This document shows, piece by piece, positions 41,545-52,535 of a stretch of 64,000 nucleotides of DNA. Position numbers and translations under genes: made by a program. The notes under the pieces are model-generated. The model had not been told where the DNA came from. It ran no database searches and saw only the letters and a list, made by a program, of their open reading frames with translations. Source of the stretch: Chloroflexales bacterium ZM16-3 (lineage in GTDB: Bacteria; Chloroflexota; Chloroflexia; Chloroflexales; Chloroflexaceae); contig RYFE02000001.1 in assembly GCA_004138175.2 (NCBI GenBank), forward strand, positions 248,001 through 312,000, in the 5' to 3' direction. Every line of letters begins with the position of its first letter. The first letter of the stretch is position 1.

Positions 41545-41595
41545 AGCGCACAGCAAAAAGCTGGCGGCATTGCCGCCAGCTTTTTGCTGTGCGCT
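41545..41595. terminator. Perfect 24-bp bidirectional terminator palindrome, ATT loop
   Basis: Arms 41545-41568 and 41572-41595 around ATT (centre GGC-ATT-GCC), containing AAAAA/TTTTT within the stem. It lies between the convergent small gene and aroQ. Confidence 0.8.
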
Positions 41596-41608
41596 GTGTG
41601 GCGGGGCG

Positions 41609-42055
41609 CTACGCCTCACCTTCTTCGAGCAGCCACTCTAGGGCTAGCAGGTAGCCGCGCCAGCCCAGGCCGGCGATTTGCCCCGTCGCCACAGGTGCCA
41701 CCACCGAGCTGTGCCGGAACGCCTCGCGCCGGTAGACGTTCGAGATGTGTACCTCGATGATCGGCGCTTTGAGCATGGCTAGGGCGTCGCGCAGCGATAG
41801 CCCGTAGTGGGTCAGGGCACCTGGGTTGATGATCACCCCGTCGGACGACCAGCCCGCGTCGTGGATGAAGTCGACCAGGGCACCCTCGTGGTTCGACTGG
41901 AAGCTGCGCAGCGCCGCGCCCGCCGCTGCCGCACGTGCGGCGAGGGCTGCGTCGATCCCCTCCAGAGTCATCGCCCCGTAGATCTCTGGCTCACGCCTGC
42001 CGAGCATGTTCAGGTTTGGCCCGTGGATCACCACGATACTGCGCGCCACGTACAC
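41609..42055 (-). CDS. aroQ: Type II 3-dehydroquinate dehydratase
   Basis: A 148-residue enzyme converting 3-dehydroquinate to 3-dehydroshikimate in the shikimate pathway. The family signature [17 protein letters not shown] carries the catalytic Tyr and the Arg of the flexible loop; [31 protein letters not shown] and VEVHISN-like text ([19 protein letters not shown]) supply the other active-site residues. Length fits the dodecameric type II family. GTG 42055 is listed; GTG 42049 has a better spaced AAGGGGA site. Its position, ten bases after a giant surface-protein gene on the same strand, looks fortuitous; no other aro gene is present. Confidence 0.95.
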   Translation of the reverse strand: MYVARSIVVIHGPNLNMLGRREPEIYGAMTLEGIDAALAARAAAAGAALRSFQSNHEGALVDFIHDAGWSSDGVIINPGALTHYGLSLRDALAMLKAPIIEVHISNVYRREAFRHSSVVAPVATGQIAGLGWRGYLLALEWLLEEGEA

Positions 42056-42065
42056 TCCCCTTGTC

Positions 42066-45000
42066 TTACCGGCGGACAGCCGGTAGGTATGTCTTGTAGC
42101 TCACCTGTACCGCAGGCGCGATGTACGCGAAGCGTAGCTGCACATCGGCTACCACGTCTGAGTTGGAGCGTGATTGTGCCTGGATGGTGATCACTTTTAT
42201 CGGGCCAGGCTCCACGTTTTTGGGCACCGTCACCCATATGCCGACGTTATAGTTGGTGTCGCGCGGGCCGAGGATGTCATAGGGCATGATATCGACCGAC
42301 CAGCCGCCATCGGCCCCCAGGACGTTGAAGTCTATGATATCGGATGCGTTGCCGATGTTGCTGATTACCAGATCATTCATCTGAAACCTGCCGCTGCTCG
42401 GCGTCACAGCGCGGGATTGATCGGTGCTAAACACCAAGTTGATCACCTTGCCAACGCTGATATTTTCAACTGCCTCGTCGTGCGATGTGTCCGGGTTGGT
42501 GTTCGAGGTGACACTGATGCGTCCGAAGTTCTTTGTGTCCACCTGGGTGCTGTCGTCGTTGGGTACATCAATGCTGACGGTGATCACCTGGCTTTGGCCG
42601 GGGCCTAGGGTAATCAGGTCGTTTGAGACACCCATACGCCAAGCGAGCGCATTTACCGCCGTGATACTGTAGGTATCGGCGGTGATCCCGATGTTGGTAA
42701 CGGTATGGGTGAAGACCAGCGTCTCGTTCGGGTAGCCCTTCCCGCTGCGGTCGGGCGTGATCTGCACGTCGTAGGTGTTGCCCACCAGCGACTCGTCTGT
42801 CGCGCTGGCCAGAACCTCAGTTCCTCCAACCTTGCGTACCTCGACGGTTGTGATGTTGGCGGTGCCGCCGAGAACACCGACCGGCAGTTTCACCTCAACC
42901 GTGATCGTCGTTGTCATGCCAGGGACTAGCTCGATCGTTGGCGAACCTGATACATTAGAGGTGAAACCAACCCCGGCCTGGCTGTTGCTGGTCGCGATCT
43001 CGTAGGCGATCAGCGTGCTGCCGGTGTTGGTCAGGGTGTGGGTGAAAGTCACGCTCGCGCCGGGCAGGCCGTTCTTGCTGGTGCCGGGCGAGAGGCTGGC
43101 GGCATCGAACGCTTCTACCTTCGCGATGTCATCCTGGCTGGCCGTCTTGCTCGGGTCGCCATGCGAGGTCGCTGTGACGGTGAAGGTCAGATCCCCAGCG
43201 ATGACCCCGCCCGGCACCGTCACCACCAGGGTGATCGTGCTCGTGCCGTTGCGCGGCACGTTGGTCACGCTCGTTGGGCTGATCACGGCCATGCCGAAAG
43301 TGGCCGGGGTGAGCGGCGTGACGGTCATTGTGAAGCTGTCGGTCGCGTTGCCCAGGTTGGTCAGGGTGTGGGTGTAGGTCAGCACCGTGCCAGGGATGCC
43401 GGTCTGCGGGGTCAGGTTGGCCGCGCTCAGGCTCACATCGCGTAGGATCGCCACGTTCACTGTGGCCGTAGCGTTCACAGTAACATCATCAGGCTTTGGA
43501 ACGAAACCGCTATTATCAACAGTAGCGCTTAATGTCACCTCCTGCGGCCCGCCGTTCGCGTCGGCTGGCACCGTCACCTGGAGCGTGAAGGTGCAACTCT
43601 CATTGGCGGCAAGGCTAATCGTAGTCGGAGAGAGCGTACAGTTGCCGTCGTAGACGACCTCTGCCGCAGGCCATGCCGGAGAGTCGACGATAATCGGCGT
43701 ACCCAGCGAGAAGGGCGCTGTCGCGTTGCCGGTGTTGGTCAGCGTGCCGGTGAAGGTCACTGTGCCGTCGGCCGCGCTAGCCGGGGCCGGGTCGGGCGAG
43801 CCCGCGCTGAAGCTGAGTTGGGGTGCGCCGCCGCCGATCACTGTGATCCTGCCGTCTACAGATAGCGCGGTCGGTGGGGTGCCGTCTAACGCCACGGCCG
43901 TCACGCTGAAGTCATAATCTCCCGTGACTGTACCCGAGGGAATCTGGGCCGTCACCGTGATTATACGGGTGGTATTGGCGGCTAGGCTGAAGCTACCGCT
44001 CGGGTTGGCGGTGAAGGTCGTAATTGCCACGGGCGTCGTGTTTGTCGGCGGCGTGATCTGGAAGTTGTCGGTCATATTGCCGGTGTTGGTCAGGGTATAC
44101 ACAAAGTCGGCCGAGGCACCGGGCGGGCTGCTGATGGTGGTAGGTGCTACCGCGCTAAAGCTGAAGCTGCGCACAGTCGCCACGGTGATCGTGTCCGTGA
44201 CCAGGCTTGTCTGCGTGCTGCCGGTCTGGATTTTGAAGCTGAACTGCACTGAGCCTGCTGGCGCGCCGTCGGGCGTATTCACCACAATCGTTAGGGTGGT
44301 GCTCGCGCCGCCGGCCAGGGTGGTCTGGCCCAGGGTCGCCGAGGTGATCGACCAGCCATCCGGCGGGGTACCGACGAAGGTGGGGCCGACCACTGAGAAG
44401 TCCCCGGGGAGGTCGCCGGTATTGGCGACGCTGTGAGTGAAGGTGGTTAGCGTTGTGACGCTACGCTCCTGCGTATAGCCTGGCGAGACGGTAGGAAAGG
44501 CTGGGCTGTTGGTGTGTGCCTTGGCCGTGGTGGTGTCGGTTACCACATTCGAGCCGCTGGCCCCGGCGAAGACCTGGACGCTGGTGGTGTCTATGTCGGG
44601 CGTAGGCGACACCTTGGCGGTGTAGGGGACGCTGACCACCACATTGAAGGATTCGCTGCTGCTGGCCGGTACCGTCACCTGGGTCGGGGCGCTGGCCCAG
44701 CCGAGGGTGGAGGTGAACACTACCGTGAAGGTGCGCTCGACAGGTGCGTTGTTGGTGATGCTGTGGGTGTAGGTGTAGGTGTCGCCCTGGTAGATCAGCT
44801 GGTTGGGCGACGGGGCGGCGGCGAGGCTGAAGGTGCTATTGACACATAGCCCGGTGGTGCCGCCACTGTCGAGTGAGGCAGAGAATGGTGATGTATTGTC
44901 GCTGGCGTCGCGCACGGTGGCCGTGAGGTAGCGCTGACAGCCGGTGATATTGATACTGAACCCACCGCCGGCGGTGGTGTTACCTGAGGTCAGGTAGACT

Positions 45001-47297
45001 GGCCCCTCCTTTGTCTCCGTTGACAGATTCGTGGTGAAGACCTCGACGGTGCAGCCGCTCACGCAGCCGGTGGTGCCGGTCAGCGTGGTTGTTGCACCTA
45101 TTCTGCCGACCGCCGTCAGGTTTGGGGCCTCGATGTTGCCGTTGGTACCGGATGCGCCGAAGCGGATTCCGTCACCCCCATTATGGTTCCTCGTGGTGGT
45201 TTTGGTTATCTTGATACCAGTCGGCCCATTGAGATAGATGCCGTTATTAGTGGTCCTACTGACAGAGCCCTTGCCATTATTCACCAGGTTGTTACCGCTG
45301 AGCGTATTGCCGTTTGCTCCGCCCGTGGTGTTGTTGATGCTTATGCCATAGTAGTAGACAGGGGCAGCGCTATCGTATCCGTTAAAGGCAATGGTATTGT
45401 TCGTGATCTGGTTGCCGGTGCCCTGGAGCAGCCTGATGCCGTCCTGTCTATTGCCGATCGCCTGGCTGGAATCCAGGACGCCCGATGCCCTGGTGCCGAT
45501 CCGGTTCCCGCTGAGCGTATTATTGCTCGCCCCCTCCCTGAGGACGATCCCATAGCCCAGGCCAGAGATCACATTCCCGCTCACCGTGTTGCCGCTTGGG
45601 GCGGTTGTCGCGGAGCCGGAGGAGATGTTATTGATCATCCGCACGCCTTCGCTGTCCAGATTCGTAGGGGACAGGAGGGCGGCGGTGCCGGTGGAACTCA
45701 CGCCGAGGTAGTTCCCCTGGATTGTAGTAGCGGTGACGCTACACGCTCCCCCGCTTGGCGCGCTACAGCTGCTGGTCGTACCACCGCCCGGCATCAGCAG
45801 GATGGCGGATGGGGACCCGTTGCCCGAGCCTCCGGCGGCGATCACATTGCGCTCGCCGCCGTTCGGCCCGCCGATCTGGTTGCCGCTGCCGTTCTCCACC
45901 CAGATCGCCGAATTGCCGAAGCCATAGCCCGCGGTCGTCGGGTTTGTGGTCGATGTCGTGGTGCCGGCAGCGTTGGTGCCGATGAAGTTGCCCTTGATCG
46001 TATTGCTGCTAGAGCGCACGCGGATGCCGGAGCGGCGGGCTGAGGCGATCACATTGGCCGGGCCGATCACAGTTGCTGGAACTGGGGCGAGAGATGTCAC
46101 AGTGCCAAGGTAGATCGCGGTGTTGCCGATTGTGGCCAGGGTGGTACCGTCGCTAGCGATGCCGATGTAGTTGCCGACAATCTCTGTGCCGGTAACATTG
46201 ACGGCGTTATCGCTGAGCAGGATGCCGTCTGCCTGGCTGAAGCCGATTATATTTCGCCCGCCCACCGGGTCGGTTTTGTCGCCGATCACTGTATTGATCG
46301 CGCCCCCATAAAGGCTGATGCCGTTGTGGTTGGCAATGTTCGCGCCGCTGGGCGTGATGCCGATATAGTTGCCGACGATCGTCGTGTTCTGTGGGTGTCT
46401 GGCGGAGTCGCTCGCGGTTTCGTTGCTTATCACTACAACGCCAGCGGCGATATTGTTCGAGAGGCTCTGGTTGCCCAGGTGCCCGCCGATCACATTGTTC
46501 TTGATCAGCGTGCTGCGCGCGTAGGTGCCGACGAGCACGCCGGCGACCAGCTCGTTCTGTTTCACATCGCCGGGGATCGCTGTGCCGGCGGCGTTGGTGC
46601 CAATATAGTTCCCGATGATCTGGTTTCCGCTGATGTACTGCTCTGCCGTCGTGGAGGAGTCGCTGTCATCCACGGCGACATTGGCCTGCAGGTTACCTGT
46701 GATCACATTGGCATCGCCTACCGCCGTGCCGCCAATAGTGTTATTGCTGGCACGATCATCGATCTGGACGCCGTAGTAATCGTTGCCGATGGTGGTGCCG
46801 TCTGTGTTTAGGCCGATCCAGTTATTGGCGATCACGTTGTTCGTGGCCGCCGCTGTGCTGATCGAGATCCCTGAGCCACCAGTGAAGGCGAACGAGCCGG
46901 GGAAGTCGACGATCACCAGTCCGCGCACCACATTATTGGGCGACATGATCTGGAGGCCGAAGGCGCTCCCGCTCATGAACCCTCCGTCCAGCACCACCGA
47001 GTGCGGCGGCGAGGCGATGATCGATGTCCTGCCGTCCGTGAGCGCTGGCAGCGCCGATGAAACCTTAATTGTCCCGCTGACGCTGAAGTTGATCGTGTCA
47101 GCCCCTGCGTGCTCGTTGGCCAGGCGGATGGCCTTGCGCAGCGTGCAGTCCGTCGCGCAGCTCGTGGAGAGGTCGTCGGTGTCATCGGTGGTGTTGACGG
47201 TGAAGGTCTGCGCATGGGCGACCCGGGCCGTCGGCAGGGTGGCGGCCAGCAGCGCGAGCAGCACAAGCAGGCTGAGGCGACGGGTGAGTGACGACAC
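42066..47297 (-). CDS. Giant secreted right-handed beta-helix protein with NEW3/CARDB-like repeats
   Basis: A 1,743-residue exported protein. Signal peptide (residues 1-29, [20 protein letters not shown]), a CSLREA-like segment ([20 protein letters not shown]), then about 650 residues of parallel beta-helix rungs with repeats such as [27 protein letters not shown] and [11 protein letters not shown]. From about residue 830 to the end are roughly nine Ig-like modules of NEW3/CARDB type, each with a phrase like [20 protein letters not shown]. It ends [10 protein letters not shown]. Likely an adhesin or glycan-binding fibre at the cell surface. GTG start with GGGAGGA ten bases upstream. Downstream aroQ follows closely; the paralogue lies upstream. 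Confidence 0.88.
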   Translation of the reverse strand: MSSLTRRLSLLVLLALLAATLPTARVAHAQTFTVNTTDDTDDLSTSCATDCTLRKAIRLANEHAGADTINFSVSGTIKVSSALPALTDGRTSIIASPPHSVVLDGGFMSGSAFGLQIMSPNNVVRGLVIVDFPGSFAFTGGSGISISTAAATNNVIANNWIGLNTDGTTIGNDYYGVQIDDRASNNTIGGTAVGDANVITGNLQANVAVDDSDSSTTAEQYISGNQIIGNYIGTNAAGTAIPGDVKQNELVAGVLVGTYARSTLIKNNVIGGHLGNQSLSNNIAAGVVVISNETASDSARHPQNTTIVGNYIGITPSGANIANHNGISLYGGAINTVIGDKTDPVGGRNIIGFSQADGILLSDNAVNVTGTEIVGNYIGIASDGTTLATIGNTAIYLGTVTSLAPVPATVIGPANVIASARRSGIRVRSSSNTIKGNFIGTNAAGTTTSTTNPTTAGYGFGNSAIWVENGSGNQIGGPNGGERNVIAAGGSGNGSPSAILLMPGGGTTSSCSAPSGGACSVTATTIQGNYLGVSSTGTAALLSPTNLDSEGVRMINNISSGSATTAPSGNTVSGNVISGLGYGIVLREGASNNTLSGNRIGTRASGVLDSSQAIGNRQDGIRLLQGTGNQITNNTIAFNGYDSAAPVYYYGISINNTTGGANGNTLSGNNLVNNGKGSVSRTTNNGIYLNGPTGIKITKTTTRNHNGGDGIRFGASGTNGNIEAPNLTAVGRIGATTTLTGTTGCVSGCTVEVFTTNLSTETKEGPVYLTSGNTTAGGGFSINITGCQRYLTATVRDASDNTSPFSASLDSGGTTGLCVNSTFSLAAAPSPNQLIYQGDTYTYTHSITNNAPVERTFTVVFTSTLGWASAPTQVTVPASSSESFNVVVSVPYTAKVSPTPDIDTTSVQVFAGASGSNVVTDTTTAKAHTNSPAFPTVSPGYTQERSVTTLTTFTHSVANTGDLPGDFSVVGPTFVGTPPDGWSITSATLGQTTLAGGASTTLTIVVNTPDGAPAGSVQFSFKIQTGSTQTSLVTDTITVATVRSFSFSAVAPTTISSPPGASADFVYTLTNTGNMTDNFQITPPTNTTPVAITTFTANPSGSFSLAANTTRIITVTAQIPSGTVTGDYDFSVTAVALDGTPPTALSVDGRITVIGGGAPQLSFSAGSPDPAPASAADGTVTFTGTLTNTGNATAPFSLGTPIIVDSPAWPAAEVVYDGNCTLSPTTISLAANESCTFTLQVTVPADANGGPQEVTLSATVDNSGFVPKPDDVTVNATATVNVAILRDVSLSAANLTPQTGIPGTVLTYTHTLTNLGNATDSFTMTVTPLTPATFGMAVISPTSVTNVPRNGTSTITLVVTVPGGVIAGDLTFTVTATSHGDPSKTASQDDIAKVEAFDAASLSPGTSKNGLPGASVTFTHTLTNTGSTLIAYEIATSNSQAGVGFTSNVSGSPTIELVPGMTTTITVEVKLPVGVLGGTANITTVEVRKVGGTEVLASATDESLVGNTYDVQITPDRSGKGYPNETLVFTHTVTNIGITADTYSITAVNALAWRMGVSNDLITLGPGQSQVITVSIDVPNDDSTQVDTKNFGRISVTSNTNPDTSHDEAVENISVGKVINLVFSTDQSRAVTPSSGRFQMNDLVISNIGNASDIIDFNVLGADGGWSVDIMPYDILGPRDTNYNVGIWVTVPKNVEPGPIKVITIQAQSRSNSDVVADVQLRFAYIAPAVQVSYKTYLPAVRR

Positions 47298-47320
47298 AGC
47301 GGTCCTCCCTTAGGGTAAAG

Positions 47321-47338
47321 ATTGCAGATTGCAGATTG
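47321..47338. repeat. Short TTGCAGA heptamer array
   Basis: ATTGCAGATTGCAGATTG, two and a half units, between the two beta-helix genes and just upstream of the second one's start. Confidence 0.75.
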
Positions 47339-47394
47339 AGCGTATCAGGACGGATTAGGCGATGCTGAATCGTAAAGCAACCTGAAACTCTACC

Positions 47395-50300
47395 TTAACG
47401 ATTGACCGCTGGGAGCCAGATCGCCGGTAGCATTGGGCTGACGGTGATCTCAACCCGGTCGGTCACTGATGTATTCGGGATCTCAGCTCCTGTATTCGCA
47501 TCTGTCAGGTAGATGTGAATATCGTCGACGTAGGTGGGAAGTAGCTTCCCTGTCACCTTCACAAGCGCCTTAACCCGCAGCAGCGAGGTGGGGCTGTTGC
47601 TGTCGGCGTCCAGATAGAAGCAGTTGCCCGAGATGGACACACTGTTCTGTGAGGTGAATGACACGACGGTGCTGCCCGAGTTCGCTTTGTAGTTCAGGCA
47701 GAAGTGTGCCCGGCCATTGCTGTAGTTGTAGATGTTGTGGTAGAAGGGGATCTCCGCAAATGCCGCCGCCTTCTGGTACTGGCCATTCCCGGTTACCTGT
47801 GCGCTTGGCACCAGATCGACCCCGGTGATGCCCGAGACCACTTTGACGATACTGTTGAAGGGCGCCTGGGCGGTGGCGGTGACACGCGTCGTAACCTGGA
47901 ACACCTGGCCCTGCGCGTTATATGCCTGTGCGCCGGGGGGCACGGTGATCGTCGCTGTCACCGTCTTCGTCTCGCCGGGCGGGATCACCAGCGAGTTGGC
48001 GCTCAGCACCGTGTCCCAGATAACGCCGCTGTCGGCCGGGTCGATTGTCCGGCGCTCCAGCGTGAGGGTCACTGTGACGTTGCCATTGTTCCTAAACTCG
48101 TGAGTATGTGTGACCTTATCACCTGGTGCGGCGTGGCCCGAGCCAACCAGGGTTGATTCGAGCACCACCGGCATCGCATCAACGGTGGTGGTGAGGATGC
48201 GGCTCTGGCTTAGCGGGCTGATGTTGCCGCTTGCCGACACGCCGACGCTAGTGTGATCCGCAACCTCGGCCCGCACGTACTCGTCGCTTCCGGTAGGCAG
48301 CGTCATCGTGACAGTCAGCGTCTTGGGGGGACTTCCGGCGGGCAGGTCGATCAGGTTTGATCTTCCGTTTGGCGGGTTGATCGTCCAATGGGGCAGCGAC
48401 CCTCCGGTGACGAAGTGGGCATTGGAGAGATCTACCGTGCCGTTATTTTCTAAGCGCAGCGTGTAGGTGATCGTCTCGCCGGGCGTAGCGTGTTTCTGGC
48501 CGTTGCTCGGCTCCATGTAGCTGAGGAGGTTGAGCGATGAGGGCACATCCAGATTCAGTACGCCGAACTCCGAGGTGTTGCCATTGGCGTCGGTGACGGC
48601 GAAGATGAGTTGCTTGGGGAGCGATACGGTTCCGAGGTTGAGCCTGCCGGTGAAATGGCCGTACTGATCGGGGTGGGCGAACGTGGCAGCAGGACTGCCG
48701 CTATCGGGAAAGACTGTATATGCGGTATAGCCCTGGCCGTCTGGATCTGTGTTTGGCTGGAAGAACTGGATCTCGCAGGTGTTGGCTGGGCTACAGGCCG
48801 AGGCCGGGAGTGTGGCCGTGTCGGTGTAGACCCAGCCATTGAAGTTGCCATACTGGTCGATCCGCAAGCTCAGCGGGTTGGCGAACGTCGAGTCGACGAT
48901 TGGCGGGTCGATGCCGTGGTTCGGCAGACTGGTGCTATCATCGCTGCCGCTGTCGATATAGCGGGTGGTGCCCTCAAGCTTCACGCCGCCGGTGGTGTTC
49001 TTCGAGATCCGGTTCGACTGGATGCGGATGCGCTGGGAGTCGCCAACCACGCGGACGCCGTAGCTGCTGTTCGATTGCAGGGTGTTGTTGAGTACCTGGA
49101 CATTGCTGGAGGGGCCGTTGATCTCGATGCCGCTGCCGGAGCTATGGTAGTAGACTCCGTTCGATTGCAGGGTGACAGTCTGCACCCCGGTAGCGGTGAT
49201 GCCGCTGCTGGCATTGTAAGCGAGGACGTTCCCTGTGGCGGTGATGTACCTAGCTTGGTTGATCACGATCCCGCCTACGGTATTTGGGCGCTCCAGCGAG
49301 TTGTTCCCATCTTGCACCCAGCCAATATTGTTGGCGCTGAGGGTGACGGTCATCGTATCGCTGCCTTCGACCTTCACCCCGGCCCCGGTGTTGCTGCCAA
49401 TAAGATTATTGTTGACGGTGGTCGTCCGTGCGCCGCCCTGCACCAGCACGCCGTCGCCAGTGTTGCCTGCGATCACGTTGTAGACGCCGCTGCCATTATT
49501 GGCTAGGCCAATGATGTTATTGCTCACCGTGGTGCCGGTTGTGCTTGCGCCGGCCACCTGGATGGCGGCACCGCCGTTGCCCGCCAGGTAGTTCTTGCTG
49601 TCGGCGCTGCCGATCAGCGTGCTGCTGCTGCCGTCCTGCACGTCGATGCCGGGGCCGGTGTTGGGCACCGTGCCGGTGCGGGCGGTGTCGAGGCCGATGA
49701 AGTTGCCGGTGAGTGTGACCGTCTTGGTGGCGCTGAGCCGCACGCCGAAGTCGGTGTTGCCCGAGATCGTGCTGCCGGTGATCGTGGTGTGCTGGGCACC
49801 GGAGTCTACGAGGACGCCGCCGCCAGTGTTGGCGACAGCGCTGGCACCTGCGCCGACGTTGACCCCGATCAGAGCACCAGACACCTGGCTTCCGATGACA
49901 TTTGCGCCAGTAATCCAGACACCCGGCCCATTGTTGCCGGATATGCGCAGGTTGTTATTAGCACCGGAAATGTTGGAGTTTCGGGCGGCTAACTCAATTC
50001 GCACCCCTCCGGCACCATTCCCACGGGCCACAATGCCGGAGCGGGTTGTGCCAATATAGGTTACGCCATTGATCGTCGTGTTAACTGGTGGAGTCGTGCT
50101 GGAACTTGTGCGGATATAGATTCCGTAGCCGCCGTTATCGCTGATCACCAGAGGGTTGCTCGTGGCACCGCCGATTACCGTCCCGCTCGCGCCATTTTCA
50201 ATACGGATCCCATCCTGAAGATTACCGAAGTCGGGGTCTGTATCGCGATAGATTCCGATAAAATTCGTCTGGATTGTGGTGGTCAGCGTGCTTGAGCCGC

Positions 50301-51207
50301 TGATATAGATCCCGGCCTTGCCGTTCCCTCCAATGATATTCGCCAGATCGCTGGTTGGCCCGCCGATAATGTTCCCTTCGGTAGGCGTTTGGCTCGTATC
50401 GCTCAATACCTGTATGCCGTACCAGTCGTTCTTTTCCAGCGCCAAGGTTGTGGTCTGGCCAACCCGCTTGATGCCGATAAAGTTGTTCTGGATGTAGTTA
50501 TGGGAAGCGTTCGTGATGACCACACCATTGACGGAGTTACCGCTGATATAGTTCGCGACCGCCTCTCCGCTGCCGCCACCGATCTCATTGTTGGTCGCTT
50601 TGGGGCCGGCGATGATCACGCCATAGCCGTTCCGAATGGCCGGTAGCGAGCCATCGGGCGTGATACCCAGAAAGGTCTGATGAATCTTATTGTTCGCACC
50701 CATGATATACACGCCGGATCCCCGGAAAGGTCCACCGAGGTTTGAGGCACCATAGATGCTCAGACCTGTCACCTCGTTGTTGTTGCCTTCAAGGACGAGG
50801 CCGGAATCATTGCTGTTGGCGTTGATCTCGATCTGTGGCAACCCAAACGACGTTGCCGCAATGATCCTGACATTTGATGCCTTGATCACAGGGAGTGGGC
50901 CGTCGTTCCTGACAGTGATCGGGTTGGTTATCGATGCGGGGTTGTCGGTAAAAAGGGTAAATCGAATCTCTTTTATATCTGTCTCCGGAACCCAATTGTT
51001 GGCGCGCTCTATCGCCTGGCGCAGGCTACAGTCACCATCGGCGGCATCACTATTGCAGGCGGTATCGGATGGTTCAACCGTGTCATCGAGCCTATCCACT
51101 AAAAAGATTGGCGGAGCCGCCCGCACTACCCGAGGAATCATTACGAAGGATGCTAGCAGCAGGGCGAGGGCCGCCAGAAGGTACCACGAGTGCCTGCGCT
51201 CGGACAT
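47395..51207 (-). CDS. Giant secreted right-handed beta-helix protein, second paralogue
   Basis: A 1,270-residue exported protein with the same plan as its neighbour. It has a signal peptide (WYLLAALALLLASFVMIPRV), a CSLREA-like domain (DGDCSLRQAIERANNW), about 700 residues of beta-helix repeats (NYISGNSVNGVVITNASHNY, NNLIGSNTGAGVKVEG), then Ig-like modules (TPGETITYTLRLENNGTVDL). It ends PAIWLPAVNR, a variant of the neighbour's YLPAVRR tail. ATG 51207 follows GGAG. The two genes are tandem with a 98-base gap, and look like a duplication that has diverged in the C-terminal modules. Probably cell-surface or matrix; ligand unknown. Confidence 0.88.
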   Translation of the reverse strand: MSERRHSWYLLAALALLLASFVMIPRVVRAAPPIFLVDRLDDTVEPSDTACNSDAADGDCSLRQAIERANNWVPETDIKEIRFTLFTDNPASITNPITVRNDGPLPVIKASNVRIIAATSFGLPQIEINANSNDSGLVLEGNNNEVTGLSIYGASNLGGPFRGSGVYIMGANNKIHQTFLGITPDGSLPAIRNGYGVIIAGPKATNNEIGGGSGEAVANYISGNSVNGVVITNASHNYIQNNFIGIKRVGQTTTLALEKNDWYGIQVLSDTSQTPTEGNIIGGPTSDLANIIGGNGKAGIYISGSSTLTTTIQTNFIGIYRDTDPDFGNLQDGIRIENGASGTVIGGATSNPLVISDNGGYGIYIRTSSSTTPPVNTTINGVTYIGTTRSGIVARGNGAGGVRIELAARNSNISGANNNLRISGNNGPGVWITGANVIGSQVSGALIGVNVGAGASAVANTGGGVLVDSGAQHTTITGSTISGNTDFGVRLSATKTVTLTGNFIGLDTARTGTVPNTGPGIDVQDGSSSTLIGSADSKNYLAGNGGAAIQVAGASTTGTTVSNNIIGLANNGSGVYNVIAGNTGDGVLVQGGARTTTVNNNLIGSNTGAGVKVEGSDTMTVTLSANNIGWVQDGNNSLERPNTVGGIVINQARYITATGNVLAYNASSGITATGVQTVTLQSNGVYYHSSGSGIEINGPSSNVQVLNNTLQSNSSYGVRVVGDSQRIRIQSNRISKNTTGGVKLEGTTRYIDSGSDDSTSLPNHGIDPPIVDSTFANPLSLRIDQYGNFNGWVYTDTATLPASACSPANTCEIQFFQPNTDPDGQGYTAYTVFPDSGSPAATFAHPDQYGHFTGRLNLGTVSLPKQLIFAVTDANGNTSEFGVLNLDVPSSLNLLSYMEPSNGQKHATPGETITYTLRLENNGTVDLSNAHFVTGGSLPHWTINPPNGRSNLIDLPAGSPPKTLTVTMTLPTGSDEYVRAEVADHTSVGVSASGNISPLSQSRILTTTVDAMPVVLESTLVGSGHAAPGDKVTHTHEFRNNGNVTVTLTLERRTIDPADSGVIWDTVLSANSLVIPPGETKTVTATITVPPGAQAYNAQGQVFQVTTRVTATAQAPFNSIVKVVSGITGVDLVPSAQVTGNGQYQKAAAFAEIPFYHNIYNYSNGRAHFCLNYKANSGSTVVSFTSQNSVSISGNCFYLDADSNSPTSLLRVKALVKVTGKLLPTYVDDIHIYLTDANTGAEIPNTSVTDRVEITVSPMLPAIWLPAVNR

Positions 51208-51365
51208 GCTGAACTCCTTACGCCTAGCGAGGGGGCGTCGGCTACAGTTCGGGGCGAATCACGCGATTAGGGCAGTATTTACAGCTATATAGTATGTGCG
51301 GCCATTGTAGCACGAGTTGTAAAGAGGGGGCAGAGGGCAGAAGTAGGACAAGGGTCCTGAGATTT

Positions 51366-51537
51366 GGGAGTCGGGAGTCGGGAGTCGGGAGTCGGGAGTC
51401 GGGAGTCGGGAGTCGGGAGTCGGGAGTCGGTGCTGAGACATCAACTCCTGCCCCTGACTCCCCCGACTCCCGATGCCCCCTGACTCCCCCGACTCCCGAT
51501 GCCCCCTGACTCCCGACCCCTGACTCCCGACTCCCAA
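51366..51537. repeat. Facing GGGAGTC and GACTCCC heptamer arrays
   Basis: Nine GGGAGTC copies at 51366-51430, nearly perfect, face GACTCCC/GACTCCCC copies at 51445-51537 interrupted by GATGCCCCC. The right arm ends three bases before the next gene's stop codon. With 51208-51365 (no gene, A/T-richer promoter-like DNA) it fills the gap upstream of the beta-helix gene. Confidence 0.9.
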
Positions 51538-51539
51538 CA

Positions 51540-52535
51540 TCACACGCGCGGGAGGATGCCGATAGAGCGGAGGTAGCTGACGCTAGAGGCGAACTGCTGG
51601 TCCTCGTAGAACTCGTTCTGCTCCTCGCCGGCGCCGCGCTCCCAGGGGGTGCGCCACTCGTCGTCGGCCGCGCGCGAGCTTTGGGCGAACTGGCGGAAGA
51701 TCGGCAGGATATCGCGGATGTCGCGCGGGGGGTAGCCCTCCCACCAGTCGTTGGCGAAGAGGCGGAGGTGGCGGGCGGTGTGGCTGACCAGCTCGATCTG
51801 GCAGGTAGTGTCGGGGGCGGCCTGCTCGATGGCTGCGAAGAGGCGGCGCAGGTTCATGTCGCCCTCGCCGAGCGAGCAGCGCACCAGTCGCCAGCCCTGC
51901 TCGGATGGGTAGACCGTGTAGTCTGACAGGTGGATGTTGCGCACGTGCGGGCCGAGGCGCTCCAGAGCCACCAGCGGGTCTTCGGCGACGATGAAGGCGT
52001 TGGTGGCGTCGAAGGTCACGCCGATGTGGTCGCCGCCGACGGCGGTGACAATATGCAGCAGGTCGTCGGAGGTGGCGTCCTGATGGTTCTCGACGGCGAT
52101 GGTGATGTCGTGGTGCTCGGCGAGCGGGCGCACGGCGCGCAGGCGCTCGATCACCTCGGCGAGGTAGCGGTCCCAGTCGGCGATCATGCGCGAGCGCCAG
52201 CCTTCGAGCACTGGGCTGACGGTGACCCGTAGGACGTGGGCGCCGAGGGCGGCGGCGGCGGGGATATGGCGCTCCAGGGCCGCGACATCGACAATATCGC
52301 TATCGGCGACGGGGGTGAGCCCGCAGGCGCTGATGCGCGCGCGCAGGGCGGCGATCCGCTCGGGGGCAAGGTCGGGAAGTATGCCGAGGGGGAATTCTAT
52401 GCTCTGTAGTCCGGCGCGGGCGGTCAGGGCGACGATGTCATCGATGCTGAGGGGGGTGCTGGTGGCCCTCGCGGTGCCCCTGCCGAGCAGGCCGCAGCGG
52501 TAGCTAAAGCTAAGGGCAGAGAGGCCGATCAGCAC
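51540..52535 (-). CDS. Sugar phosphate isomerase/epimerase-like TIM-barrel protein
   Basis: A 331-residue protein of the xylose-isomerase-like (AP endonuclease 2) barrel family. It opens IGLSALSFSYRCGL and keeps the metal-site segments LRVTVSPVLEGW, IAVENHQDATSDDLL, VTFDATNAFIV and IHLSDYTVYPSEQGWRLVRC followed by LGEGDMNLRRLF, typical of inosose isomerase or epimerase enzymes. The GEGxxNLRRLF form is that of catabolic members. A 60-residue C-terminal tail (DEWRTPWERGAGEEQNEFYE) is extra. Substrate is not predictable. It lies 303 bases from hutH on the same strand and need not belong to that operon. Confidence 0.85.
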   Translation of the reverse strand: MLIGLSALSFSYRCGLLGRGTARATSTPLSIDDIVALTARAGLQSIEFPLGILPDLAPERIAALRARISACGLTPVADSDIVDVAALERHIPAAAALGAHVLRVTVSPVLEGWRSRMIADWDRYLAEVIERLRAVRPLAEHHDITIAVENHQDATSDDLLHIVTAVGGDHIGVTFDATNAFIVAEDPLVALERLGPHVRNIHLSDYTVYPSEQGWRLVRCSLGEGDMNLRRLFAAIEQAAPDTTCQIELVSHTARHLRLFANDWWEGYPPRDIRDILPIFRQFAQSSRAADDEWRTPWERGAGEEQNEFYEDQQFASSVSYLRSIGILPRV

